From the NCBI GenBank assembly GCA_963719055.1, contig CAVRAU010000017.1, positions 62,001-126,000 on the forward strand: a stretch of 64,000 bases of DNA, written 5' to 3'. This document shows positions 46,804 to 54,012 of this stretch, in pieces. How positions within the stretch are numbered: position 1 is the stretch's first letter; each line of letters starts with the position of its first letter. The notes beneath the pieces were generated by a model. That model ran no database searches and had not been told where the DNA came from. It saw only the letters and a program-made list of their open reading frames with translations. The stretch comes from CAXMQZ01 sp963719055. GTDB lineage: Bacteria > Acidobacteriota > Thermoanaerobaculia > Multivoradales > JAHEKO01. A program made the position numbers and the translations under genes.

Positions 46804-46937
46804 AGCTGCGGACCAGGCTGACGCTGGCGTTTGTCTTGATTTCCGCGGTACCCCTGGGATCCATGTCACGGTACCGCTACAAGGAGCGTCAGGTGAACCT
46901 GGCTCCCGGCGACACGGTCCTGCTGATGAGCGCCTGA
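46800..46937 (+). pseudogene. Short remnant resembling a SpoIIE-type PP2C phosphatase
   Basis: A 45-codon reading frame overlapping the copy D stop (ATGA). It begins like a membrane sensor (MKLRTRLTLAFVLISAVPLG) and jumps to YKERQVNLAPGDTVLLMS, which matches the late beta hairpin of SpoIIE/RsbU-type phosphatases (usually LAPGDTLLLYSDG). In the neighbouring frame the sequence goes on as GLIGVASESA. The sensor and catalytic middle are absent. It looks like a deletion remnant of a phosphatase once coupled to copy D. The alternative is a real small membrane peptide. Confidence 0.4.
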
Positions 46938-46995
46938 TCGGCGTGGCGTCGGAATCGGCATGGTCTCGTGCGGCTCCGCGGGTAGACTACCGCCT

Positions 46996-48807
46996 ATGAG
47001 TCGGTCTGGGATTCCCGATCTGAGGACATTTCTCGACAGATTGCGCCAAGCCGGGGAGTTGGCGACCGTCGAGGTACCGGTCAGCTCCCATCTGGAGGCC
47101 GCGGAGGTTCACCGACGAGTGATCGCCGCCAGCGGTCCAGCCTTGCTGTTCACCCAGGTCGAAGAATCGTCCTTCTCCCTGGTGACGAACCTCTTCGGTA
47201 GTAGTCGGCGGGCCCGGATGGCCTTCGGGGAGCGGCCTTTCGAGCTCATCCGGCGTCTGGTAGAGACCGCTGAGACGCTGATGCCACCGACTCCTGCGAA
47301 GCTCTGGCAGGCTCGGGATCTGGCCCTGCAAGGTCTCAAGCTTGGTACCCGGCGCCGCCGTCGTGGAGCCGTCACCGAGAATCTGACCGAGGATGTCGAT
47401 CTGACCAGGCTACCGGTGCTCACCAGCTGGCCGCAGGACGGGGGCGCCTTTGTCACTCTCCCTCTGGTCTACACCGAGCATCCCGATGGGCGCGGTCACA
47501 ACCTGGGCATGTACCGACTGCAGGTCCACGATCACCGTACCACCGGTATGCATTGGCAGATCGGCAAGGGTGGCGGATACCACTTCGAGGTGGCCGAGCA
47601 GAGAGACCAGTCCCTACCCGCTACCGTCTATCTCGGGGGGCCGCCGGCCCTGACTCTAGCCGCGATTGCGCCGTTGCCGGAGAACGTTCCGGAGCTGATG
47701 TTGGCTTCGCTGATCGCCGGCGGCAAGCTGCCCACCTGCCCGGGACCCGGAGGCCGCACGCTGATCGCCGACACCGAGTTCGCCATGATCGGCCGGGTAC
47801 CGCCTCATCGGCGTCAGTTGGAAGGGCCCTTCGGCGATCACTACGGCTACTACTCGTTGGCTCACGACTACCCTGTCTTCGAGGTGGAGTGGCTGGCCCA
47901 CCGAGACCATGCTATTTATCCCGCCACCGTCGTCGGCAAACCACGGCAAGAGGATTTCTTCATCGGCGATCTGTTGCAGGAGCTGCTGGCACCGCTCTTT
48001 CCCCTGGTCATGCCGGGTGTGATCGATCTCTGGTCGTACGGTGAGACCGGTTATCACTCGTTGGCGGCAGCTGTGGTCAAGGAGAGGTACAAGCGCGAGG
48101 CCATGGCCAGTGCCTTCCGTGTCCTGGGTGAGGGTCAACTGTCGTTGACGAAGTTCCTGCTGGTGGTGGATGAAGCGCTGGATCTGACCGATTTCAAAGC
48201 CACGTTGCAGCATCTCCTGCGACGCACTCGCCCGGAGACGGATCTCTTCGTCTTCGGCAATCTGTCGATGGACACCCTGGACTATTCGGGGCCCCGGGTC
48301 AACGAGGGCTCCAAGGGGGTGTGGATGGGGCTGGGGGAGCCGGTTCGGGATCTGCCAGGGGAGTTCAATGCGGTAGCGTTGCCGCCAGGGATCGGTGACG
48401 TGGAGGTGTTTTGCCCCGGGTGTCTCGTGGTGGGCGGATCGTCCAAGGCGGCAGACCCCGATCTGGCTGCCCGGGTGGCCTCATCGGCGGCGTTTGCAGA
48501 GTGGCCGTTGGTGGTGCTCAGCGATGAGCCTCGGCGTGCGGCAGCCAGCGCGACGAACTTTCTGTGGACCACCTTTACACGATTCGAGCCGGCTGCGGAT
48601 ATCCACGCCGGCCGGACCGAAGTGGTTCGAAATCACCTGATGTATTCGTTTCCCATCATCGTGGACGCCCGCTGCCAACCCGGCTTTCCGGAGGAGCTGT
48701 CGTGTGACCCCGACACCGCGGCGAGGGTGACCCGCAGGTGGCGCGAGTACTTTCCACAAGGGGTGGAGATGGGGGACGCGGAAGTCGCCCATCTGGACCC
48801 GTTCTAG
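46996..48807 (+). CDS. UbiD-family (prenylated-FMN) decarboxylase
   Basis: A 603-residue member of the UbiD family of reversible decarboxylases that use prenylated FMN made by UbiX. Visible are SGIPDLRTFLDRLRQAGEL at the start, the central GRTLIADTEFAMIGRV, the EGPFGDHYGYYS strand with the conserved acidic residues, and TNFLWTTFTRFEPAADIHAG near the end. ATG 46996 is chosen over a start 36 bases upstream because it matches the family N-terminus. An SDR follows 22 bases later. It may serve quinone synthesis or an aromatic acid; no other quinone gene is in the window. Confidence 0.92.
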   Translation: MSRSGIPDLRTFLDRLRQAGELATVEVPVSSHLEAAEVHRRVIAASGPALLFTQVEESSFSLVTNLFGSSRRARMAFGERPFELIRRLVETAETLMPPTPAKLWQARDLALQGLKLGTRRRRRGAVTENLTEDVDLTRLPVLTSWPQDGGAFVTLPLVYTEHPDGRGHNLGMYRLQVHDHRTTGMHWQIGKGGGYHFEVAEQRDQSLPATVYLGGPPALTLAAIAPLPENVPELMLASLIAGGKLPTCPGPGGRTLIADTEFAMIGRVPPHRRQLEGPFGDHYGYYSLAHDYPVFEVEWLAHRDHAIYPATVVGKPRQEDFFIGDLLQELLAPLFPLVMPGVIDLWSYGETGYHSLAAAVVKERYKREAMASAFRVLGEGQLSLTKFLLVVDEALDLTDFKATLQHLLRRTRPETDLFVFGNLSMDTLDYSGPRVNEGSKGVWMGLGEPVRDLPGEFNAVALPPGIGDVEVFCPGCLVVGGSSKAADPDLAARVASSAAFAEWPLVVLSDEPRRAAASATNFLWTTFTRFEPAADIHAGRTEVVRNHLMYSFPIIVDARCQPGFPEELSCDPDTAARVTRRWREYFPQGVEMGDAEVAHLDPF

Positions 48808-48829
48808 CAGCCTCGAGAAGGGAGTCGAC

Positions 48830-49606
48830 ATGGATCTGGGTTTGGCAGGGAAGGTCGCCATGGTCACGGGAGCGAGCCGGGGATTGGGACGCTATATGGC
48901 GCTGAAGCTGGCCGAGGAGGGCTGCGACCTGGCGATCTGTGCTCGATCGGCAGACACTCTCGGTGGCACCGCCGATGAGATCCGGGCTTTGGGTCGCGAA
49001 GTCTTGGCAAGACCGCTGGACGTCACGGCTGTGGGCGCCGCCGAATCGATGGTGGAGGCGACGCTTCAGGAGTTGGGGCAGATCGATATTCTGGTCAACA
49101 ACGTCGGTGGCAATCGTCGGGGCCAGGTCCACGAGACTTCAGATGCGGATTGGCAAGAGATCATGGATCTGAATTTCAACTCCCATCTGCGATTCAGCCG
49201 CGCGGTCGTCCCGCACATGTTGGAGCGCCAGGAGGGCGTCATCCTCTTCATCTCATCCATCTTCGGGCGCGAGGCGGGGGGCAAGGGTTTGTCGATCTAC
49301 AACACGACCAAAGCCGCCCTGATCAGTCTGGCCAAGATCATGGCTCTGGAGCTCGCCGGTCAGGGAATCAGGGTCAACAGCGTCGCTCCTGGATCGATTC
49401 GTTTTCCCGGCGGCAGTTGGGACAAACGCTGTATCGAAGACCCGCAGGGGATGGCCGAATTCATCCGCCAGAACCTGCCCCTGGGCCGATTCGGCTCGGC
49501 CGAAGAGCTGGCAGACGTGGTGACGTTTCTGGCCTCGCCGCGGGCCAGCCTGGTGACCGGCTCCTGCGTCAACGTCGACGGCGGGCAGTCCCACTCGTTG
49601 ATCTAG
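48830..49606 (+). CDS. SDR-family oxidoreductase
   Basis: A 258-residue classical short-chain dehydrogenase/reductase: cofactor motif TGASRGLG (residues 14-21), DVT, NNVGG, catalytic Ser in ISSIFG, YNTTK (Tyr-x-x-x-Lys), and the end VTGSCVNVDGGQSHSLI. The NNVGG and the IFGREAGG wording resemble the FabG-like/3-oxoacyl reductase group, but the substrate is not predictable. Preceded by a GAGAAGGGAG site. It runs convergent to the YjbQ-like gene, sharing the palindromic CTAG stop. Confidence 0.9.
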   Translation: MDLGLAGKVAMVTGASRGLGRYMALKLAEEGCDLAICARSADTLGGTADEIRALGREVLARPLDVTAVGAAESMVEATLQELGQIDILVNNVGGNRRGQVHETSDADWQEIMDLNFNSHLRFSRAVVPHMLERQEGVILFISSIFGREAGGKGLSIYNTTKAALISLAKIMALELAGQGIRVNSVAPGSIRFPGGSWDKRCIEDPQGMAEFIRQNLPLGRFGSAEELADVVTFLASPRASLVTGSCVNVDGGQSHSLI

Positions 49607-50673
49607 GCGAATCGATAGAGCTGCACCCGCAGCTGCCGACTCTGACTGTCGGATTTGTTCCACTGGACCAGCACCGGGCTCTGATAGGTGCCCTGGACGA
49701 TGTCACCCACGTCGTCCTCGTCACCGTCGGTGACCAGGAGGTTGACCGAGCGCTGGATCCGCAGAAATCGTCTCGCTGGGGTGGCGATGAACTTGGCCAC
49801 CGCGCGCTCGACGATCGACTCGCTCATACCGGTCAGATCGATCAGCTGATTGATGACCTGAACCAGGTCGTATCGGGCGTAGTTGAGGGTGACGTGGGGA
49901 ATGGACCTGGGATCCCGCAAGAGATTCCGACCGCGGTCGGCCATGAATCGGACGGGATCCCGCAGCACCTCGATCAGATCGTGGCGCATCAGCAGCGTCT
50001 CGTACTCGTTGACGGTCAGACCGCTATTCTTCTCCGCGGCGTCGAGAGAGATCTCGATACGACCCTTCGAGATCTCATGGGTTCGAATCAGTTCGCGTAG
50101 CCACTCGAAAAGCCCCACCCGATCTTGCCGTAGGTTGATCGAGTCGATGTGATGCTTGGAGACCGGGATCGCGTAGCGCTCCCGGGTCACCTCGCGCTCC
50201 TCGTTGTAGCCGAGAGCCGTGGTTCGGCGCCTGCGCACACCATGCTCCCAGACACCGTCGAGGTCGATCAGATGGACTGCGGTGTCGGGACTGTTGCGGT
50301 AGGTGACGCAATTCTTGAGACCGGCGCCAATGAAGGCCAGGTGGGAATCGGCGTTCTTGGGTTCGACTCTCTTCTGGTCTTCGGAGAGCTCGTCACGCAG
50401 GTGCATTTTGTCGTGCTGATAGTTGGCATCGGGTGGAAAGAGGTGTTGAAAGACACCGAGGAACGATCCGAGCCGCTCGCGGCTGTAGTCGAGGCGGGCA
50501 CACAGACTCTGCTCGAGAAAGCCCGCCGTTGTGTGGTGCGAGCAGTACAGCGTCTTGCTGTAGCGAGCCAGGAAGTCGCTCAACTCGTCACGGATGTACT
50601 GGGTGACGTCGATGACGTCGAATCGGGCTCGAGGCGTGAGCTCCAGGGTCAATTGGGTCGGTGTGTGGGACAT
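49603..50673 (-). CDS. YjbQ/UPF0047-family domain protein with long C-terminal extension
   Basis: A 356-residue protein. The N-terminal part (about 1-170) is a diverged YjbQ/UPF0047 domain: RFDVIDVTQYIRDEL, YCSHHTTAGFLEQSL, DSHLAFIGAGLKNCV and HLIDLDGVWEHGVRRRRT. The family is normally 130-140 residues and one member was reported to have thiamine phosphate synthase activity. The remaining 190 residues (GLFEWLRELIRTHEISKGRI, VNEYETLLMRHDLIEVLRDP, HVTLNYARYDLVQVINQLID, a positively charged end) are not a family I recognise. ATG 50673 is preceded by a good promoter (50707-50734) and an inverted repeat. Function unknown. Confidence 0.72.
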   Translation of the reverse strand: MSHTPTQLTLELTPRARFDVIDVTQYIRDELSDFLARYSKTLYCSHHTTAGFLEQSLCARLDYSRERLGSFLGVFQHLFPPDANYQHDKMHLRDELSEDQKRVEPKNADSHLAFIGAGLKNCVTYRNSPDTAVHLIDLDGVWEHGVRRRRTTALGYNEEREVTRERYAIPVSKHHIDSINLRQDRVGLFEWLRELIRTHEISKGRIEISLDAAEKNSGLTVNEYETLLMRHDLIEVLRDPVRFMADRGRNLLRDPRSIPHVTLNYARYDLVQVINQLIDLTGMSESIVERAVAKFIATPARRFLRIQRSVNLLVTDGDEDDVGDIVQGTYQSPVLVQWNKSDSQSRQLRVQLYRFA

Positions 50674-50691
50674 GGTTTTTCCCCTACCTCG

Positions 50692-50706
50692 TTCGCTGAA
50701 AGCGAA
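50692..50706. promoter_or_regulatory. Inverted repeat in the leader of the YjbQ-like gene
   Basis: TTCGCT-GAA-AGCGAA, a perfect six-base stem with a three-base loop, lies between the promoter's -10 and the start codon at 50673. It could be an operator half-site pair or a leader hairpin. Confidence 0.4.
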
Positions 50707-50734
50707 ATTGTACAATCTCGAGTGGATTTGGCAA
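50707..50734 (-). promoter_or_regulatory. Sigma-70-type promoter of the YjbQ-like gene
   Basis: On the minus strand TTGCCA (50734-50729), a 16-base spacer and TACAAT (50712-50707). The -10 is part of the ten-base palindrome ATTGTACAAT. The spacing and hexamers are near consensus and the start codon lies 34 bases downstream. Confidence 0.6.
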
Positions 50735-50763
50735 TGTGCAGCTGTCCACCGCGGGTCTGAACC

Positions 50764-51369
50764 ATGCGAGGAATCGAACATATTCCCTGGGCCTACGACT
50801 TCTTCATGGAGGTCGCAGAGCGCTTTGGATTGAGAGACTGGCGTCAGCAGTTGGTGGGTGAGGCCAAGGGCCGAGTTCTGGATCTGGGGTGCGGGACGGG
50901 TAGGAATCTGCGGCTTTTCGATGCCGAGTCCAGGGTGACGGGGCTGGAGTTGGATCTGGGACTCCTGGCGGCCGCGAGAAGAAGGGCGCCCGATCTGCCC
51001 CTGGTGGTGGGACGTGCGGAAGACTTGCCTTTCCGATCTCGTAGCTTCGATACCGTGGTGAGCAGTCTGGTGTTTTGTTCAGTCGCGGATCCAGAGCGAG
51101 GGTTGCGGGAGACGGCCCGGATTCTCGACCGGGGCGGGCAGTTGAGGATGCTGGAGCACGTGCGCTCGAGCCAGCGGCTCCTGGGGTGGGTCCAGGACGT
51201 GGTCCAACCTGCCTGGACCTGGCTGGCCGGGGGCTGCCACCCCAATCGTCGAACCGAAGCCACGGTCGAGCAAGCCGGATTCGTCATCGAGAGACACGAA
51301 ATTCCGGGTCGAACCACTGTTCGCTGTTTTGTAGCCCACCCTCGGAGAACAGCTCCAGCGGTCGATTGA
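50764..51369 (+). CDS. Class I SAM-dependent methyltransferase
   Basis: A 201-residue methyltransferase of the UbiE/Methyltransf_11 type. Motif I VLDLGCGTGRNLRLF (residues 38-52), the acidic loop VTGLELDLGLL, GRAEDLPFRSRSFDTVVSS, and a post-core RILDRGGQLRMLEHVRSS. The later WVQDVVQPAWTWLAGGCHPN with NRRTEATVEQAGF resembles small lipid- or quinone-type methyltransferases. The last 86 bases overlap the end of the convergent PilZ gene. Substrate unknown. Confidence 0.85.
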   Translation: MRGIEHIPWAYDFFMEVAERFGLRDWRQQLVGEAKGRVLDLGCGTGRNLRLFDAESRVTGLELDLGLLAAARRRAPDLPLVVGRAEDLPFRSRSFDTVVSSLVFCSVADPERGLRETARILDRGGQLRMLEHVRSSQRLLGWVQDVVQPAWTWLAGGCHPNRRTEATVEQAGFVIERHEIPGRTTVRCFVAHPRRTAPAVD

Positions 51370-51646
51370 ACGCCAGGCCGGCACGGAAGATCGGCACCAC
51401 CTCTCCCGGTCGCTTCTCGACGGTTCGAGTCAGCCGACACCAACGGACCTCTCCCTTGATCGTGAAGGGGTGCTCCCGCAGCACCATCCGAAAGGTATAT
51501 CGGCTGCCGGTTCGCAGGCCCGTGGAGCTCTCCAGTGCCAGTCCATTGAGGCTCATGTTGATCACTCGCCCGACCAGAAGCCCGTTGCGGATCCAGGTGT
51601 GCCGGAGGGTGAGTCGGGGATGGTGTCTCTTCTCGCCAGTGCTCAT
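51284..51646 (-). CDS. PilZ-domain protein
   Basis: A 120-residue single PilZ domain. The c-di-GMP binding pieces are visible: EKRHHPRL (RxxxR-type) at residues 5-12 and INMSLNGLALES (DxSxxG-type, with Asn in place of Asp) about 20 residues later, followed by FTIKGEVRWCR. It could act as a small c-di-GMP receptor for motility or polysaccharide synthesis. It overlaps the convergent methyltransferase by 86 bases, so the two transcripts are complementary there. Confidence 0.8.
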   Translation of the reverse strand: MSTGEKRHHPRLTLRHTWIRNGLLVGRVINMSLNGLALESSTGLRTGSRYTFRMVLREHPFTIKGEVRWCRLTRTVEKRPGEVVPIFRAGLAFNRPLELFSEGGLQNSEQWFDPEFRVSR

Positions 51647-51809
51647 GATCGGTACGAGGCCGGGGGCAATGGAGACCCCGGAACTGACTACCTAGACGAA
51701 AAGGAGAGGCTCGATCTCGCTGGGTATGGGTGAGGACGTTGAAGCGCGGTGCTACAATCGCCGCCGCTATCGACGACAAGGATCGGCAGTTCGAGCGAGG
51801 TTTCGGGCC

Positions 51810-53045
51810 ATGCGGCATCAAACCACAGGTGTAGAAGTCGGATCACTGAGGGTCGGTGGGGGTGCGCCCATCGTTGTCCAGTCCATGGCGAATACGGATA
51901 CAGCGGATATCGAGTCGACAACCACGCAATGTCGAGAGCTGGCAGAGGCCGGCTCGGAGCTGGTGCGTATCACGGTCAACAACGAAGAGGCTGCGGAGGC
52001 GGTCGGCGAGATCAAGCGCCGGTTGGTCGGCGTCGGTTGCGAAGTGCCCCTGATCGGGGATTTCCACTACAACGGTCACGTCCTGCTGGCCAAGGTTCCG
52101 GAGTGTGCTCGAGCCCTGGACAAGTTCCGCATCAACCCGGGCAATGTGGGCAGCGGCCAACGCCGGGACGAGAATTTCGCGACCCTCTGTCAGATAGCCG
52201 TCGATCATGACAAGCCGGTGCGCATCGGTGTCAACGGTGGCTCGCTCAACCAGGAACTGGTCATGAGGAAGATGCAGGAGAATACGGATCAGGATCTGGG
52301 CAAGACCTCGGAGGAAATCCTCCATGACTGCATGCTGATCTCGGCTCTCGAATCCACCGAGATGGCCCTCGAGTGCGGTTTGCGGCGCGATCAGATCATC
52401 ATCTCCTGCAAGGTGTCCCGACCCACCGACTTGATTGCGGTCTACCGGCGGCTGGCCGCGGAGACGCAACAGCCGCTGCATCTGGGTCTGACCGAGGCCG
52501 GGATGGGGATGAAGGGGCTGGTGTGGTCAGCGTCAGCCATGGGCGTGTTGCTGACCGAGGGTATTGGGGACACCATTCGCGTCTCCCTGACTCCTCGACC
52601 CGGGGGTGACCGACGGCAAGAGGTGTTCGCCTGTATGGAGTTGCTCCAGGCGTTGGGTCTGAGATCCTTTGCCCCCAGCATTACGGCCTGCCCGGGGTGC
52701 GGGCGCACGACCAGCTCGACCTTCCAGGAGCTGGCAGAGCGAATTCAGCTGTATGTGCGCGAGCAGATGCCGCTTTGGAAGGGCCAGTACGAGGGGGTGG
52801 AAACCATGACCGTCGCGGTGATGGGCTGCGTGGTCAACGGCCCCGGAGAGTCCAAGGCCGCCAACGTGGGGATCAGTCTGCCGGGGACCGGTGAAGAGCC
52901 CCACTGCCCGGTTTACGTCGATGGCCAGATGTTCACCAGTCTTCGAGGTACCTACGAGGAGCTGGCAACCGACTTCCAGGATCTGATCGATGACTACGTG
53001 AGCACGAAGTATCCCAGCAAGAAGGCTGCAGAGACGGAAGCGTAG
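51810..53045 (+). CDS. ispG: IspG, (E)-4-hydroxy-3-methylbut-2-enyl-diphosphate synthase
   Basis: The [4Fe-4S] enzyme of the MEP pathway, 411 residues. Markers: PIVVQSMANTDTADIE, VRITVNNEEAAEAV, PLIGDFHYNG, KFRINPGNVG, GVNGGSLNQEL, GLTEAGMGMKG, and the cluster region ACPGCGRTTSSTF plus VMGCVVNGPGES. The length (about 410) corresponds to the form with a short insertion. ATG 51810 matches the normal start; an in-frame start at 51726 would add a basic, unlikely leader. It is surprising here because a mevalonate block occurs 25 kb away. The flavin reductase follows after 12 bases. Confidence 0.95.
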   Translation: MRHQTTGVEVGSLRVGGGAPIVVQSMANTDTADIESTTTQCRELAEAGSELVRITVNNEEAAEAVGEIKRRLVGVGCEVPLIGDFHYNGHVLLAKVPECARALDKFRINPGNVGSGQRRDENFATLCQIAVDHDKPVRIGVNGGSLNQELVMRKMQENTDQDLGKTSEEILHDCMLISALESTEMALECGLRRDQIIISCKVSRPTDLIAVYRRLAAETQQPLHLGLTEAGMGMKGLVWSASAMGVLLTEGIGDTIRVSLTPRPGGDRRQEVFACMELLQALGLRSFAPSITACPGCGRTTSSTFQELAERIQLYVREQMPLWKGQYEGVETMTVAVMGCVVNGPGESKAANVGISLPGTGEEPHCPVYVDGQMFTSLRGTYEELATDFQDLIDDYVSTKYPSKKAAETEA

Positions 53046-53057
53046 GGAGGAGAGACC

Positions 53058-53556
53058 ATGCCCATCACATCAGAGGAATACCGGGAGGCCTTGCGGCATT
53101 TTCCTTCCGGGGTCACCATCGTGACGATCAAGGCCGGCGACGTGAAGCACGGTCTGACGGTTTCGGCCTTTGTCTCCGTCTCACCCGAGCCACCGTTGAT
53201 CGCGGTGATGATCGATCAGCGACATCATGCGTATCCACTGCTGGAGACCGAAGGTGCCGTCTTTGCCGTGAATATCTTGCGTCAAGATCAGGAAGAGCTG
53301 TCCAATCGCTTTGCCTGGGTCAAGGACGAGGATCGGTTCGCGCGTCGGCGATTGGACCACCGCGGTGACCGGAGCCCCGGTGTTGGCCGACGCCGAAGCG
53401 TGGCTGGACTGCACCATCCATGACAGGTTCCCGGCGGGAACCCACACCGTCTATCTGGGTGAGGTGCAGGCGAGTCGCGTGCCCGAGCCGGATGCCGCCC
53501 CGTTGCTCTATTGGAACCGGGGCTACCGACACATCTTCATCCACGAGGACGAGTGA
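53058..53556 (+). CDS. Flavin reductase-like (FMN-binding) protein (one frameshift)
   Basis: A protein of about 165 residues of the flavin reductase/HpaC-like split-barrel family. N-terminal part: YREALRHFPSGVTIVTIKAG, HGLTVSAFVSVSPEPPLIAV, FAVNILRQDQEELSNRFA. The frame slips one base near 53343 and resumes as VGDWTTAVTGAPVLADAEAW, then LDCTIHDRFPAGTHTVYLGE and the terminal GYRHIFIHEDE. It starts with a GGAGGAGAG site 12 bases after ispG. It would supply reduced flavin or act as an oxidoreductase; a direct link with IspG is not known. Confidence 0.82.
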
Positions 53557-53565
53557 TCTCGCTGT

Positions 53566-53735
53566 CTAGGCGTAGAGGTTCTCGATCTCGACAGCGTATT
53601 TCTGGTTGATCACCCGGCGCTCGAGCTTCATCGTCGGGGTCAGCTCGCCACCCTCGACCGAGAACTCCACGGGTAGCCTGCAAACCGCTTGATGGTCTCG
53701 AACCGGGCGAGCCCCAGTCGATCGGTGCGATAGTT
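53566..53735 (-). pseudogene. 3' end of a decayed long-chain acyl-CoA synthetase
   Basis: Read on the minus strand, LARFETIKRF, then, after a one-base shift near 53680, VEFSVEGGELTPTMKLERRV and INQKYAVEIENLYA before the stop at 53566. This is the well-conserved C-terminus of AMP-forming long-chain fatty acid-CoA ligases. The rest of the gene (about 550 codons) is missing: the sequence upstream to 53981 is open but shows no ligase motif. The 456-base stretch between 53557 and 54012 holds only this remnant and probably the promoter of the VWFA gene. Confidence 0.6.
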
Positions 53736-54012
53736 GAGGTGGACCGCGGACCCGAGATGCGTGGTCAGCATCACCCTGAGCGCCGCGCGACAGCGGCTGC
53801 AGACCGGGCCATACGGTGCGAGGCCTGAGTCGGCCTGCGAGAGGATCGCTTCGGCCACCATCAGGACGGTCTTGTGACTTGGCAACGAGATCCTTTCAGC
53901 CGCCGCCGACAACCGGCGAGGGTCTAGAATAGCCGCTCGTGAGGTGCAAATAGGCACCGATCTTGTATTAGTTTGAGCCACTCAATCCGGGATCGGTGCG
54001 AAAGCGAGGGAC

